9,313 nucleotides of DNA from Clostridiales bacterium DTU092 (GCA_001513505.1 LFTM01000070.1:1-9313), one strand, 5' to 3'. Positions 1 through 6,640 are shown, counted from the stretch's first letter. Program-made: numbers and translations. Notes: generated by a model from the sequence alone, not told the origin.

Positions 1-6
1 CTTTTT

Positions 7-1335
7 ATGGATGTAACCATGGTTTATGAAATTATGCGTGAAACGTATTACCAGAAATACTACGATGTATATCCCAAAATAGTGCCTGTTGACAGTGAAA
101 GTGTTATAAAAATCGTTCCATTATATGACCACTGTAAGTTTGATGCTGATTCGGAGTATGTAGTCACTATTATTCCTATGGACAGCTTTCATTCACTGAA
201 GGGCGGGGAACAGTCCTGTACAAGTGTGCTGAAGCCTTCCGACGGGATACTTGAAGTGAAGCATTATTTTGAAGCCGAGCAGGAACACATCCTATTGATA
301 TCCGTCCGTACGAATGAAGACGAGGAGAAAATCGGCGCGTTTTCTGTGTATTCCCTCAAGGAAGACCTGTTCCTACGCTGGCCTTATAAGGGAGATTTAC
401 ATATGCACAGCAATATGTCGGACGATAAAGAGTCCCCTGAGTTTGTGGCAGCGTCCTGCAGAAAAATCGGTTTTGATTTTATGGCCGTGACTGATCATCA
501 GGCATATCAGCCTTCTATCCGGGCAAAGGAAGCTTTCAAAGACATTGATATTGACCTTCAAATATTCCCGGGTGAAGAAATTCATTTACCTGGTGTTGAT
601 GTACATATAGTAAATTTTGGAGGAGGTTTCAGCGTCAGCCAGTATGTACAGGAAAACGAAGAGCAATACAGGGCAGAGGTTGAGAACGTTGCAAACAGTT
701 TGGATGACGCCCCGGCTGGTGTAAACAAACTTGAATATGCTGCCTGTGCATGGGCCTTTGATAAAATCAGGGAAAGCGGTGGGTTAGGTATATTCTGCCA
801 TCCTTACTGGGTGTTTCAGGGGCGTTACAACGTATCCCCTGTATTTACCGAGTACATGCTTGAAAAACATCCCTTTGATGCTTTTGAACTTCTGGGAATA
901 GGCGGCCTTCAGGTTGATTCCAACATACTGCAGGTGGCTCATTACAATGAGCAGCGTGCAAAAGGCAATAAAATAGCTATTGTGGGATGCAGCGATGCCC
1001 ACGGCTGTGAGCGCGGTATGGCTTTTGGATGGATATATACCATGATCTTCTCCAAGGGGCTGGAGCTGGAAGATATAAAGGAATCGATAAAGAACTACTA
1101 CAGTGTGGCTGTAGAGAAATTGCCCGGTTGTCCGGCAAGGGTTTTTGGACCTTTAAGGCTGGTTAAATTGGCTCTTTTCCTCTTGCGGGAAGTATTCCCT
1201 AAACATGATGAGCTGTGTAATGAAGAAGGAAACCTGATGCTGAGATATATAAGTGGCGATAAGGATGCAGCCCAAAGGTTGAAGATGATAAAGGGCCAGA
1301 CCAGCAAACTTTTGGATCATTATTGGGCTAAATAG
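7..1335 (+). CDS. PHP-domain metal-dependent phosphoesterase-like protein, 5' end uncertain
   Basis: This 442-residue protein carries a PHP (polymerase and histidinol phosphatase) domain after a beta-rich N-terminal region (about residues 1-125) that I do not recognise. PHP ligands are visible in order: H132-x-H134 in GDLHMHSN, D139, D163-H164 in VTDH, E190/E191, H200, H265 in CHPYW, and D330-x-H332 in CSDAH. This is a complete set for a polynuclear metal centre, so a phosphoesterase or related hydrolase activity is likely; the substrate is unknown. No signal peptide is seen, so it is probably cytoplasmic. The reading frame is open to the window edge, and only six bases precede the first ATG. 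No ribosome binding site can be seen, so the gene may begin upstream; ATGs at 19 and 34 also lack one. It ends at a strong hairpin terminator shared with the convergent MATE gene. Confidence 0.85.
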   Translation: MDVTMVYEIMRETYYQKYYDVYPKIVPVDSESVIKIVPLYDHCKFDADSEYVVTIIPMDSFHSLKGGEQSCTSVLKPSDGILEVKHYFEAEQEHILLISVRTNEDEEKIGAFSVYSLKEDLFLRWPYKGDLHMHSNMSDDKESPEFVAASCRKIGFDFMAVTDHQAYQPSIRAKEAFKDIDIDLQIFPGEEIHLPGVDVHIVNFGGGFSVSQYVQENEEQYRAEVENVANSLDDAPAGVNKLEYAACAWAFDKIRESGGLGIFCHPYWVFQGRYNVSPVFTEYMLEKHPFDAFELLGIGGLQVDSNILQVAHYNEQRAKGNKIAIVGCSDAHGCERGMAFGWIYTMIFSKGLELEDIKESIKNYYSVAVEKLPGCPARVFGPLRLVKLALFLLREVFPKHDELCNEEGNLMLRYISGDKDAAQRLKMIKGQTSKLLDHYWAK

Positions 1336-1401
1336 GATATATATAAACAGCATTAACTGAATGCTAAAAACTTAAGGGACAGTATATTGCGGTTTTAGAT
1401 T

Positions 1402-1446
1402 GATAAAGGTGTAATTGATGGAGAGCAATTACACCTTTATTCTTTT
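1402..1446. terminator. Long hairpin terminator shared by the convergent PHP and MATE genes
   Basis: Arms at 1403-1417 and 1426-1440 pair perfectly over 15 bp (core AAAGGTGTAATTG with CAATTACACCTTT) around an 8-base loop; 1402/1441 can add a G-U pair. The plus-strand exit is T-rich (TTTATTCTTTT), suited to ending PHP transcription. The minus-strand exit is less T-rich (CTTTATC). The right arm includes the MATE stop codon (1429-1431) and its last codons, so the coding end and terminator are overlaid. Confidence 0.85.
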
Positions 1447-2916
1447 CCATTTCCCTGAATTGAACCTGAGAAGTACCAGGAAAGATCGAATCATCTGATC
1501 CATTACGAATCCGACCCATGCGCCTTGCAATCCCCATTCCAGCACATAAATGGCCAGCATGGCCAAGCCCGGGCGTATCAATAGTACGGTAAAAAATATA
1601 ATTATAGCTACTGCTTTGGTATCTCCTGCTCCTCTTAATGCACCGCTCAGGATAAACTGAGAGGACTGAAAAGGTTGGGAAATAGCAACAAAGGCAAGTA
1701 TCTGTTTGCCCAGGGCTAAAACTGAAGCATCATCGGTGTACATTGAAATCAAAGGTGTTCTAAACAACCAGAATGATATCCCCATCAGAATTGAAATGGT
1801 CATACCGATACGTCTGGTATATCTGCTGTATGCCTGTGCCATGTCCGGACGCTTTTTACCCAGGCTTTGTCCTACCAGAGATGTGGCTGATACCGCAAAA
1901 GCCCGGCCGTTCATAAACGATATGGATTGAATATTTGTGCATATATTGTGGGTTGCAAATGCCAGGTTGCCCAGCGAGGCAACGGCTCTGGTGTAAGATA
2001 TATGACCCAGCCTTAATAACAGTTGTTCAACCATGGACGGTATGCCTATTCTGAATATGCTTTTTATAACGTTCCACTGCGGTTTAAACCCATCTTTAAA
2101 CCGTAGATGAATGTATTGATCTCCACGCAAAATTGCAATTAAAGCCAGTATAAAGGCTATACACTGGCCTATAACGGTAGCAAGGGATGCCCCCGCCACT
2201 TCCATCCTGGGGAAGCCAAAATGACCGTAGATAAGCAAATAGTTGAAAATTACATTAAATATATTTGCAACAGTGTTGTAAATCATAGCTGTCTTGGAAT
2301 TCCCTATACCGCGTAAAGCTGCGGTAATGGTAGTTGTTAATGCAAGAATTACAAAGCCAGTCATCTGAATTTGCAGGTAACTGGTGCCTCCGGCCAAAGT
2401 TTGGGCATCTTCCGCTCCCATAAAACGAATTATTGGCTCAGCAAAAATAAAACCGATACATGATGTAATGGCAGATAAGACAAGGGTAATCAGCAATGCC
2501 TGACGAAGAACCGTATTTGTCTTTTGATAATCGCCTTCGCCTTTATATCTTGCAATCAGAGCAGTTGCCCCTACATTCATGGACATAAAGGCAGCCATAA
2601 GTAAAAATTTTGGCTGGCTGGTAAGGCCTACAGCAGAAATTGCCCATGGCCCTAACTGGCCAACCATGATCATATCGACCATAGACACCAACTGCGTCAA
2701 AATAAACTCCATAAGAGCCGGCCAGGCTATCCGCACAATATCATTGCAAAGCATTTTAACCGTTACCTGCTCCGGCAGGAGTTTGTTTACTCTTTCTGGC
2801 TGGTCATAGATGTCCGCATCATCGCCAGGTTCCACCAAGTCTAAAGCCATCTGAACTTTTTTCTCGGGTTTACGTATAGAATTGCTGATTTTTAAGAAGT
2901 TGAGCTTAATATTCAC
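1429..2916 (-). CDS. MATE-family multidrug/cation antiporter
   Basis: A 495-residue polytopic membrane protein of the MATE (MatE, NorM/DinF-like) family, expected to export cationic drugs or metabolites in exchange for Na+ or H+. Visible family features are the two-lobed repeat: IAWPALMEFILTQLVSMVDM at the start of lobe 1 and IFRIGIPSMVEQLLLRLG at the start of lobe 2. Others are VGLTSQP, the GATALIARYKGEGD loop with its lobe-2 counterpart ATSLVGQSLGKK, and GALRGAGDTK near the end. About 12 membrane segments are expected. The first 55 or so residues are hydrophilic and longer than usual. The listed start is a GTG at 2914-2916 lying inside an AAAAGGTG Shine-Dalgarno-like string, with GGGAAG farther upstream. 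An ATG at 2848-2850 (residue 23, MALDLVEPG) is an alternative with only a weak GAG-rich site. Transported substrate cannot be read from sequence. Confidence 0.92.
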   Translation of the reverse strand: MNIKLNFLKISNSIRKPEKKVQMALDLVEPGDDADIYDQPERVNKLLPEQVTVKMLCNDIVRIAWPALMEFILTQLVSMVDMIMVGQLGPWAISAVGLTSQPKFLLMAAFMSMNVGATALIARYKGEGDYQKTNTVLRQALLITLVLSAITSCIGFIFAEPIIRFMGAEDAQTLAGGTSYLQIQMTGFVILALTTTITAALRGIGNSKTAMIYNTVANIFNVIFNYLLIYGHFGFPRMEVAGASLATVIGQCIAFILALIAILRGDQYIHLRFKDGFKPQWNVIKSIFRIGIPSMVEQLLLRLGHISYTRAVASLGNLAFATHNICTNIQSISFMNGRAFAVSATSLVGQSLGKKRPDMAQAYSRYTRRIGMTISILMGISFWLFRTPLISMYTDDASVLALGKQILAFVAISQPFQSSQFILSGALRGAGDTKAVAIIIFFTVLLIRPGLAMLAIYVLEWGLQGAWVGFVMDQMIRSFLVLLRFNSGKWKRIKV

Positions 2917-2964
2917 CTTTTACAGCACACTTCCCTTAATACATGAATATTACATATATAAACA

Positions 2965-2993
2965 ATAATAACATAAATAAATGCGGTATACAA
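2965..2993 (-). promoter_or_regulatory. Possible promoter for the MATE gene
   Basis: On the minus strand, TTGTAT (2988-2993) and TATTAT (2965-2970) are 17 bases apart in the 116-bp gap between the Gate gene pair and the MATE gene. The -10 matches the consensus at 5 of 6, but the -35 matches only at 3 of 6. The region is very AT-rich, so chance matches are likely. Confidence 0.28.
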
Positions 2994-3032
2994 TGATAGA
3001 AAAACCTTGTTCTCTAAATTTGGTTTAAGTAT

Positions 3033-3509
3033 TTACATTGCAGCATTAGTTTTCTTAACAGCTTTTTGCCTGAAATATGTGTGAATAACCATATAAATAA
3101 CTGTAAAAGCAAGTGCCATTATAATGCGGTTTAACAGCAGTATCGCTCCATTGGCACCTACGGTTGTAAACAGTATGGTTTCTTCAATTATAGCGTGGCA
3201 GATTCCAATGAAGGTAAAAAGGATATTCAGCTGCACACGATTTATGTTTACATCCTCTTTGATCTGCATCACAACTCCTGAGCCAAAGGTAAGGCCAACC
3301 AGAAGTCCGATCGTTATACCCAGTGCAGATTCTCCCGGCAACCCGAAAAGTTTTGTTATCTTCTTTGTTTTGCTAGATATCTTTTCAAACCAACCGCTGT
3401 CCTTAAGGCATTCAATTAAAATAAAAAGAGGAATAACAATATATATCATCTTAAATATAGTATTCCAGCTTGTTTCAAGAGTTTCAGCAAATATTTTCAT
3501 CCAATCCAT
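3033..3509 (-). CDS. Gate-domain (nucleoside recognition) membrane protein, second of a pair
   Basis: A 158-residue membrane protein with the Gate / nucleoside-recognition domain found in SpmA, SpmB and YjiG/YjiH-type proteins. Visible motifs are GLPGE (56-60), CHAIIEET (104-111) and GANG (118-121), separated by hydrophobic segments near residues 16-35, 62-82, 93-112 and 120-145. The tail is basic (RQKAVKK). It follows its homologous partner after only 6 bases; the partner's GGGGTG end serves as ribosome binding site, 9 bases before this ATG, so the two are surely co-transcribed and perhaps translationally coupled. The family is linked to membrane transport or spore maturation, but biochemical roles are poorly defined. 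Each gene holds one Gate unit, so a heterodimeric membrane complex is a reasonable inference. The lack of other sporulation genes nearby argues against calling them spmA/spmB. Confidence 0.82.
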   Translation of the reverse strand: MDWMKIFAETLETSWNTIFKMIYIVIPLFILIECLKDSGWFEKISSKTKKITKLFGLPGESALGITIGLLVGLTFGSGVVMQIKEDVNINRVQLNILFTFIGICHAIIEETILFTTVGANGAILLLNRIIMALAFTVIYMVIHTYFRQKAVKKTNAAM

Positions 3510-3515
3510 AATACA

Positions 3516-3941
3516 TTACACCCCCGGGATTATCAAGTTAAGAACTAAGCCGGTAGCAACTGCAGCTAAAAATCTTATACCAGCATTTAAAAAACCATTG
3601 GCCCCGCTTTTGTTCACAATGACCGTTTCCAGAATTATGGCATGACATATTGCAATTATTGAACAGCAGATAGTAATTTGTTTTGCAGTAAGTCCCAGAG
3701 GAAGCATCGCCCCTATGGCGCCATATATAGATACCTGGCCGAACAGAAGTACTAAAGCTCCTTCACCCGGCAATCCTATGTAGGACATATAGGGAGCCAT
3801 AAACCCGGATACCCGTTCTAACAATCCGGAATGTTCCAGTATTTTAATTACGAAAACCGAAGGAATTATGTATTTTGAAAGCTCTATAATCAGCTTTATA
3901 CCTTTTTTTGTGCCATGTGCAAATGTCTTGTTTGAAATCAT
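3516..3941 (-). CDS. Gate-domain (nucleoside recognition) membrane protein, first of a pair
   Basis: A 141-residue polytopic membrane protein and close structural partner of the next gene. Its motifs GLPGE (56-60), CHAIILET (99-106) and GANG (113-116) fall at nearly the same positions as in the second protein, showing duplication and divergence. Hydrophobic segments lie near residues 14-34, 61-82, 88-108 and 117-139. The two proteins differ between the motifs: here QVSIYGAIGAMLPLGLTAKQ, there a longer stretch with charged KEDVNINR. The start is well fixed: AGGAGG (minus strand of 3951-3956) sits 9 bases before the ATG. A strong promoter lies just upstream. It could be half of a transporter or a membrane assembly factor; substrate unknown. 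Confidence 0.83.
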   Translation of the reverse strand: MISNKTFAHGTKKGIKLIIELSKYIIPSVFVIKILEHSGLLERVSGFMAPYMSYIGLPGEGALVLLFGQVSIYGAIGAMLPLGLTAKQITICCSIIAICHAIILETVIVNKSGANGFLNAGIRFLAAVATGLVLNLIIPGV

Positions 3942-3974
3942 ACCATGTATCCTCCTGCATTAATAAACAAATTC

Positions 3975-4003
3975 ATTATAATTTATATATATGGTGTAAT
4001 CAA
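3975..4003 (-). promoter_or_regulatory. Sigma-A-type promoter for the Gate gene pair
   Basis: On the minus strand TTGATT (3998-4003) and a perfect TATAAT (3975-3980) are separated by 17 bases, the ideal spacing. Transcription would begin near 3968, giving a leader of about 26 bases that contains the AGGAGG site. The upstream edge of the -35 overlaps the 14-bp palindrome at 4002-4015. Confidence 0.6.
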
Positions 4004-4015
4004 GTCAATTGACTT
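4002..4015. promoter_or_regulatory. Perfect 14-bp palindrome, candidate operator
   Basis: AAGTCAATTGACTT is a perfect two-fold symmetric sequence in the divergent spacer. It overlaps by two bases the -35 box of the Gate gene promoter and also contains TTGACT on both strands. A dimeric repressor or activator binding here could control the Gate pair and perhaps the divergent MBL gene. The regulator is not evident in the window. Confidence 0.45.
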
Positions 4016-4025
4016 TTAGGATAAC

Positions 4026-4039
4026 TTACCCTTAGGTAA
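4026..4039. repeat. Small inverted repeat in the divergent spacer
   Basis: TTACC (4026-4030) and GGTAA (4035-4039) form 5-bp arms around CTTA, 11 bases beyond the larger palindrome. It may be a second protein site in the same control region; such short arms can arise by chance. Confidence 0.25.
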
Positions 4040-4078
4040 AGCAGTTTACATTTTGAAGATGAGTTGATAACGGAAGCA

Positions 4079-4084
4079 TATAAT
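4079..4084 (+). promoter_or_regulatory. Candidate -10 box of the MBL-fold gene
   Basis: A perfect TATAAT lies 39 bases before the chosen ATG, so transcription would start near 4091 and leave about 33 bases of leader. No convincing -35 hexamer is found 16-18 bases upstream (TTGAAG at 4053 is 20 bases away), so an activator might be needed. Confidence 0.35.
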
Positions 4085-4123
4085 TAGTAAACAATGGAAA
4101 ATTGATTGGAAAGGGGAATGAAA

Positions 4124-4921
4124 ATGGACATATTAAAGAGGCCCTTTACATCGAGAAAGATTATGGAAAACACCTGGGTGATAGAAGGAGCCGGATGTTA
4201 TTCTTACCTACTTATAGGCAATGAAAAGGCTATGATGGTGGATACCGGCATGAGCAAACTGAATTTAAGAGAATATGTAAAAACCATCACCTCTCTGCCG
4301 GTTATGGTTGTCAATACTCATGGACACTTTGATCATACCGGAGGAAACGGATGGTTTGAAGAGATTTATATGCATCCAAATTCTGTAGTTGACGCAAAGA
4401 GGGCTTTTCATGATGCGGATGAATATCCCTTGAATTATTCCATTCAGACTGTGAAAGAGGGGCATGTTTTTGATTTAGGAGGACGCACCTTGGAAGTAAT
4501 CGAAATTCCTGCGCACAACCCTGGAAGCATAGCTTTATTGGATAAAAAATACAGGTTGTTGTTTACGGGGGATGAACTGGAGTCGGGTCAGGTATTGCTG
4601 ATGGGTTTTGGGGATAACCCGCCTTCCTGCCAGACAGTTGAGCAGCATCAGCTAAATATGAAAAAGCTTAAGAAGAGGATTGATGAATTTGATTTCATTT
4701 GTCCTGCACATAACGGTACTCCCATAGACAAAAGCTATGTTGATGCGTTTATAGAAAATGACCAGAGGATAATGGATGGAATTGAAGGCAAGACCGATAT
4801 TTATTCTCCTTCATTTCAGCCGGGAGTGTTTAAATTACCCCATATAGAATATGTACGTCGTTCGGAACATAAAGGAAGCGCTGTTGTATACGACATACGG
4901 AGAATTTTCATGGCAAAATAG
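4124..4921 (+). CDS. MBL-fold metallo-hydrolase
   Basis: A 265-residue metallo-beta-lactamase-fold protein with all classical ligands for two metal ions: H66-x-H68-x-D70-H71 in NTHGHFDHTGG, H131 in IPAHNPGS, D150 in FTGDE, and H196 in CPAHNG. No signal peptide is evident, so a cytoplasmic hydrolase of glyoxalase II / general MBL type is more likely than a secreted beta-lactamase; the substrate is unknown. The C-terminal 45 residues extend beyond the fold. Start choice: AAGGGG (4111-4116) is 7 bases before the ATG at 4124. A TTG at 4106 and an ATG at 4118 are in frame but badly placed relative to that site. It is divergent from the Gate pair and shares its control region; no strong terminator follows it before the MFS leader. 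Confidence 0.88.
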   Translation: MDILKRPFTSRKIMENTWVIEGAGCYSYLLIGNEKAMMVDTGMSKLNLREYVKTITSLPVMVVNTHGHFDHTGGNGWFEEIYMHPNSVVDAKRAFHDADEYPLNYSIQTVKEGHVFDLGGRTLEVIEIPAHNPGSIALLDKKYRLLFTGDELESGQVLLMGFGDNPPSCQTVEQHQLNMKKLKKRIDEFDFICPAHNGTPIDKSYVDAFIENDQRIMDGIEGKTDIYSPSFQPGVFKLPHIEYVRRSEHKGSAVVYDIRRIFMAK

Positions 4922-4945
4922 TTTAGTGTTTTGCAGTATGTATTG

Positions 4946-4974
4946 TTGCCCGTATGTCGGGTTAGTGATATATA
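4946..4974 (+). promoter_or_regulatory. Possible extended -10 promoter for the MFS leader transcript
   Basis: TTGCCC (4946-4951) and TATATA (4969-4974) are 17 bases apart, and the -10 is preceded by TG one base away (4966-4967), making an extended -10. TATGAT at 4973-4978 is an alternative -10. Either would put the leader peptide start 70-80 bases into the transcript, as expected for an attenuator leader. Confidence 0.35.
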
Positions 4975-5050
4975 TGATAGTTTCAAAGAAATGATATGCA
5001 AAACAGCTGGTTGAGGCTGGACATAGACGTCGGAGCAGAGGAGGGTCAAT

Positions 5051-5089
5051 ATGATTCTTATGAGCGCTGAAGCTCCATGCAAGGTTTGA
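5051..5089 (+). CDS. Leader peptide of the MFS exporter, MILMSAEAPCKV
   Basis: A 12-codon reading frame with a very strong ribosome binding site: AGGAGGG ends 5 bases before the ATG. Its product, MILMSAEAPCKV, is too short to be a functional enzyme. Codons 8-12 and the stop (5087-5089) lie inside the 5' arms of two competing hairpins, so ribosome position on this frame must affect leader folding. That arrangement matches regulatory leader peptides of erm, cat and mef/msr resistance genes. It lacks the familiar IFVI, IAVV and RLR stalling motifs, so the inducer cannot be named. A Ser-Ala pair at codons 5-6 is the type of context at which chloramphenicol and linezolid are known to stall ribosomes; applying that here is inference. 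Confidence 0.65.
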   Translation: MILMSAEAPCKV

Positions 5090-5184
5090 GGATACTGCAT
5101 GGAGCATGAGCCTTTCATAGGCAATTATCCTCAGGCTTTGCAAATTTGATACAAGAAATTTAAAATCAAAGGAGCAAAGCCAAA
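5072..5184 (+). promoter_or_regulatory. Translational attenuator with three competing helices
   Basis: Three helices can form in the leader RNA. Helix 1 is GCTCCATGCA (5072-5081) with TGCATGGAGC (5096-5105), 10 bp, no mismatch. Helix 2 is 5078-5094 with 5126-5142, 17 pairs including 3 G-U. Helix 3 is GGCTTTGC (5134-5141) with GCAAAGCC (5174-5181), continued by TTTGAT (5145-5150) with ATCAAA (5165-5170). Helix 2 excludes helices 1 and 3, which are mutually compatible. Helix 3 traps the MFS Shine-Dalgarno site AAAGGAG (5168-5174). The predicted OFF state is therefore 1+3 and the ON state is 2. A ribosome stalled at about codon 4-5 would cover the start of helix 1 and leave helix 2 free to form. 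No U-run follows any helix, so control should be translational rather than by transcription termination. Confidence 0.65.
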
Positions 5185-6477
5185 ATGAAAAATAGAATAT
5201 ATGAGTTGAAAGATTTTTATATTTTATGGAGCACACAAGGATTATCACAGCTTGGTAGTGCAATGATGAACTTTGCGTTGACGCTTTGGTTGTACCAGGA
5301 AACCGGATCGGCACTGCAAACGGCACTGTTGTACATTTGTTCCTATGCGCCATATGTTATGATGAGCATTTTCGCCGGAGCGCTATCCGACAGATGGGAC
5401 AAGAAAAAGACTATGCTGATCTGTGATACGCTGGCTGCCTTCTGTACGATATTGGTGTTTATCCTCCTGAAAAAGGGGTTGCTCTGTGCGTGGCACTTGT
5501 ATTTACTAAATGCAGTAAACGGTCTGATGAACACGGTGCAGAGTCCGGCAAGTGATGTAGCTATCACGCTGATTACGCCAAAAAAGTATTACCAAAAGAC
5601 GAGCGGCCTGCGATCCTTTTCCGGATCACTGATAACCATTCTGCATCCGGTGCTTGCTACATCTCTTTATGCATTGGGTGGTATGAATGCTGTGATAGCA
5701 GTGGATTTATGTACTTTTTTTACTGCGTTTTTTGGATTGCTGCTGTTTGTGCATATTCCATCGGTAAAAGCATCTGCTGCAGGAGAAGATGAAACGTTAT
5801 TTGCATCTGTAAAGGCCGGTCTTAAATGCCTGAACCAAAACAGAATGGTGCTGATGCTGATTTTGTTTATGGCCGGAGTCAATCTGGTTGCATCTGCTTT
5901 TGATGCGGTGCTTCCAGCGTTTATTCTGCCAAGAGAGAATGGCGGAGAATCAGTCCTGGGAATCGTCACTTCATTTGCCGGAGTTGCCATGCTTGCCGGC
6001 AGTTTGATAGCATCTGTCATGCCGACACCCAAAGACCGGGTGCGTCTCATCTTGGCAACAATGCTGTTCTCGCTGACAACAGATAACTTCCTTATGTCTT
6101 TGACAAGAATGCCGGTCACATGGTGTATTGCACAGATACTCGGATATTTGCCTGTTCCATTGATGAGTACCAGCATGGATGTTATCGTGAGATCGACGAT
6201 ACCGGCAGAGATGCAAGGAAGAGTATATGCCTGCCGGAACACACTCCAGTTCTTCACGATACCCATTGGATATTTCTTTGGTGGCTGGATGGTCGATGTA
6301 ATCTGTGAACCATTCATGGAACGTATACCTACGGAAAGTATAATGGTAACCATGTTTGGCTCAGGTAAGGGCTCCGGGGCAGGTATGATGATATTCATCC
6401 TTGGAGTATTAGGGATGATCATATGTCTGGTTTTCTGGGGCATTCTAAAGAAATATAAGTATCAGGAGTCGGTTTGA
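5185..6477 (+). CDS. MFS drug exporter, macrolide-efflux (Mef)-like
   Basis: A 430-residue major facilitator superfamily protein with about 12 predicted membrane segments. Signature motif A is present between segments 2 and 3 (GALSDRWDKKK, residues 65-75). The N-terminal pattern (FYILWSTQGLSQLGSAMM, then LYQETGSALQTALL) and the overall length resemble Mef-type and related drug exporters that use the proton gradient. The substrate is inferred to be an antibiotic, mainly because the gene sits under an attenuator of the kind used by ribosome-targeting drug resistance genes. The start is firm: AAAGGAG ends 10 bases before the ATG. The gene is a self-contained unit with its own leader and terminator, a form often seen in transferred resistance genes, although no mobile element ends were found. 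A siderophore or other MFS exporter remains possible. Confidence 0.85.
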   Translation: MKNRIYELKDFYILWSTQGLSQLGSAMMNFALTLWLYQETGSALQTALLYICSYAPYVMMSIFAGALSDRWDKKKTMLICDTLAAFCTILVFILLKKGLLCAWHLYLLNAVNGLMNTVQSPASDVAITLITPKKYYQKTSGLRSFSGSLITILHPVLATSLYALGGMNAVIAVDLCTFFTAFFGLLLFVHIPSVKASAAGEDETLFASVKAGLKCLNQNRMVLMLILFMAGVNLVASAFDAVLPAFILPRENGGESVLGIVTSFAGVAMLAGSLIASVMPTPKDRVRLILATMLFSLTTDNFLMSLTRMPVTWCIAQILGYLPVPLMSTSMDVIVRSTIPAEMQGRVYACRNTLQFFTIPIGYFFGGWMVDVICEPFMERIPTESIMVTMFGSGKGSGAGMMIFILGVLGMIICLVFWGILKKYKYQESV

Positions 6478-6505
6478 TATTGATTTTGAACTGACATAAC
6501 AGATT

Positions 6506-6556
6506 AAGGCTCTCCGTTGCTGACAGATGCGTTGGTGATGGGGAGCCTTTTATATT
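6506..6556 (+). terminator. Intrinsic terminator of the MFS gene
   Basis: AAGGCTCTCC (6506-6515) pairs with GGGGAGCCTT (6540-6549) over 10 bp with one G-T wobble, around a 24-base loop, and runs into TTTTATATTT. It lies 28 bases after the MFS stop codon and isolates this gene from the acetyltransferase gene downstream. Confidence 0.85.
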
Positions 6557-6640
6557 TACACAACTGTCAACAGAGTATGGTTATTAAAATAAGGAGCTCT
6601 GCAATAAGAGGTAAGTTTTTTATAATACGCTGAATTTTAT

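Noticed and set aside
3002..3026. AAACC/GGTTT hairpin downstream of the Gate pair as a terminator
   Set aside because: Only 5 bp of stem with a 15-base loop; too weak to call, although the minus strand does continue into a short T-run. The Gate pair and MATE may be partly co-transcribed.
3124..3645. Plus-strand reading frame of 173 codons across both Gate genes
   Set aside because: It is antisense to two genes with clear family motifs and good ribosome binding sites, and it spans their junction.
4948..4962. CCCG-TATGT-CGGG hairpin after the MBL gene as a terminator
   Set aside because: The stem is only 4 bp plus a wobble and no T-run follows; it lies within the proposed promoter spacer.
5096..5142. 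Intrinsic transcription terminator in the MFS leader
   Set aside because: Strong stems exist, but none is followed by a run of T on the plus strand, so transcriptional attenuation is not supported.
4835..5353. Two minus-strand frames across the MBL-MFS spacer
   Set aside because: They cross the end of one good gene, the attenuator and the start of another; the sequence shows no domain, and the attenuator explains the conserved structure there.
5667..6443. Long minus-strand reading frame of 258 codons opposite the MFS gene
   Set aside because: It lies fully antisense to a convincing membrane protein gene, and its composition (rich in Pro, Thr, Ser, Ile) is typical of a reverse-frame shadow. 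No recognisable domain was seen.
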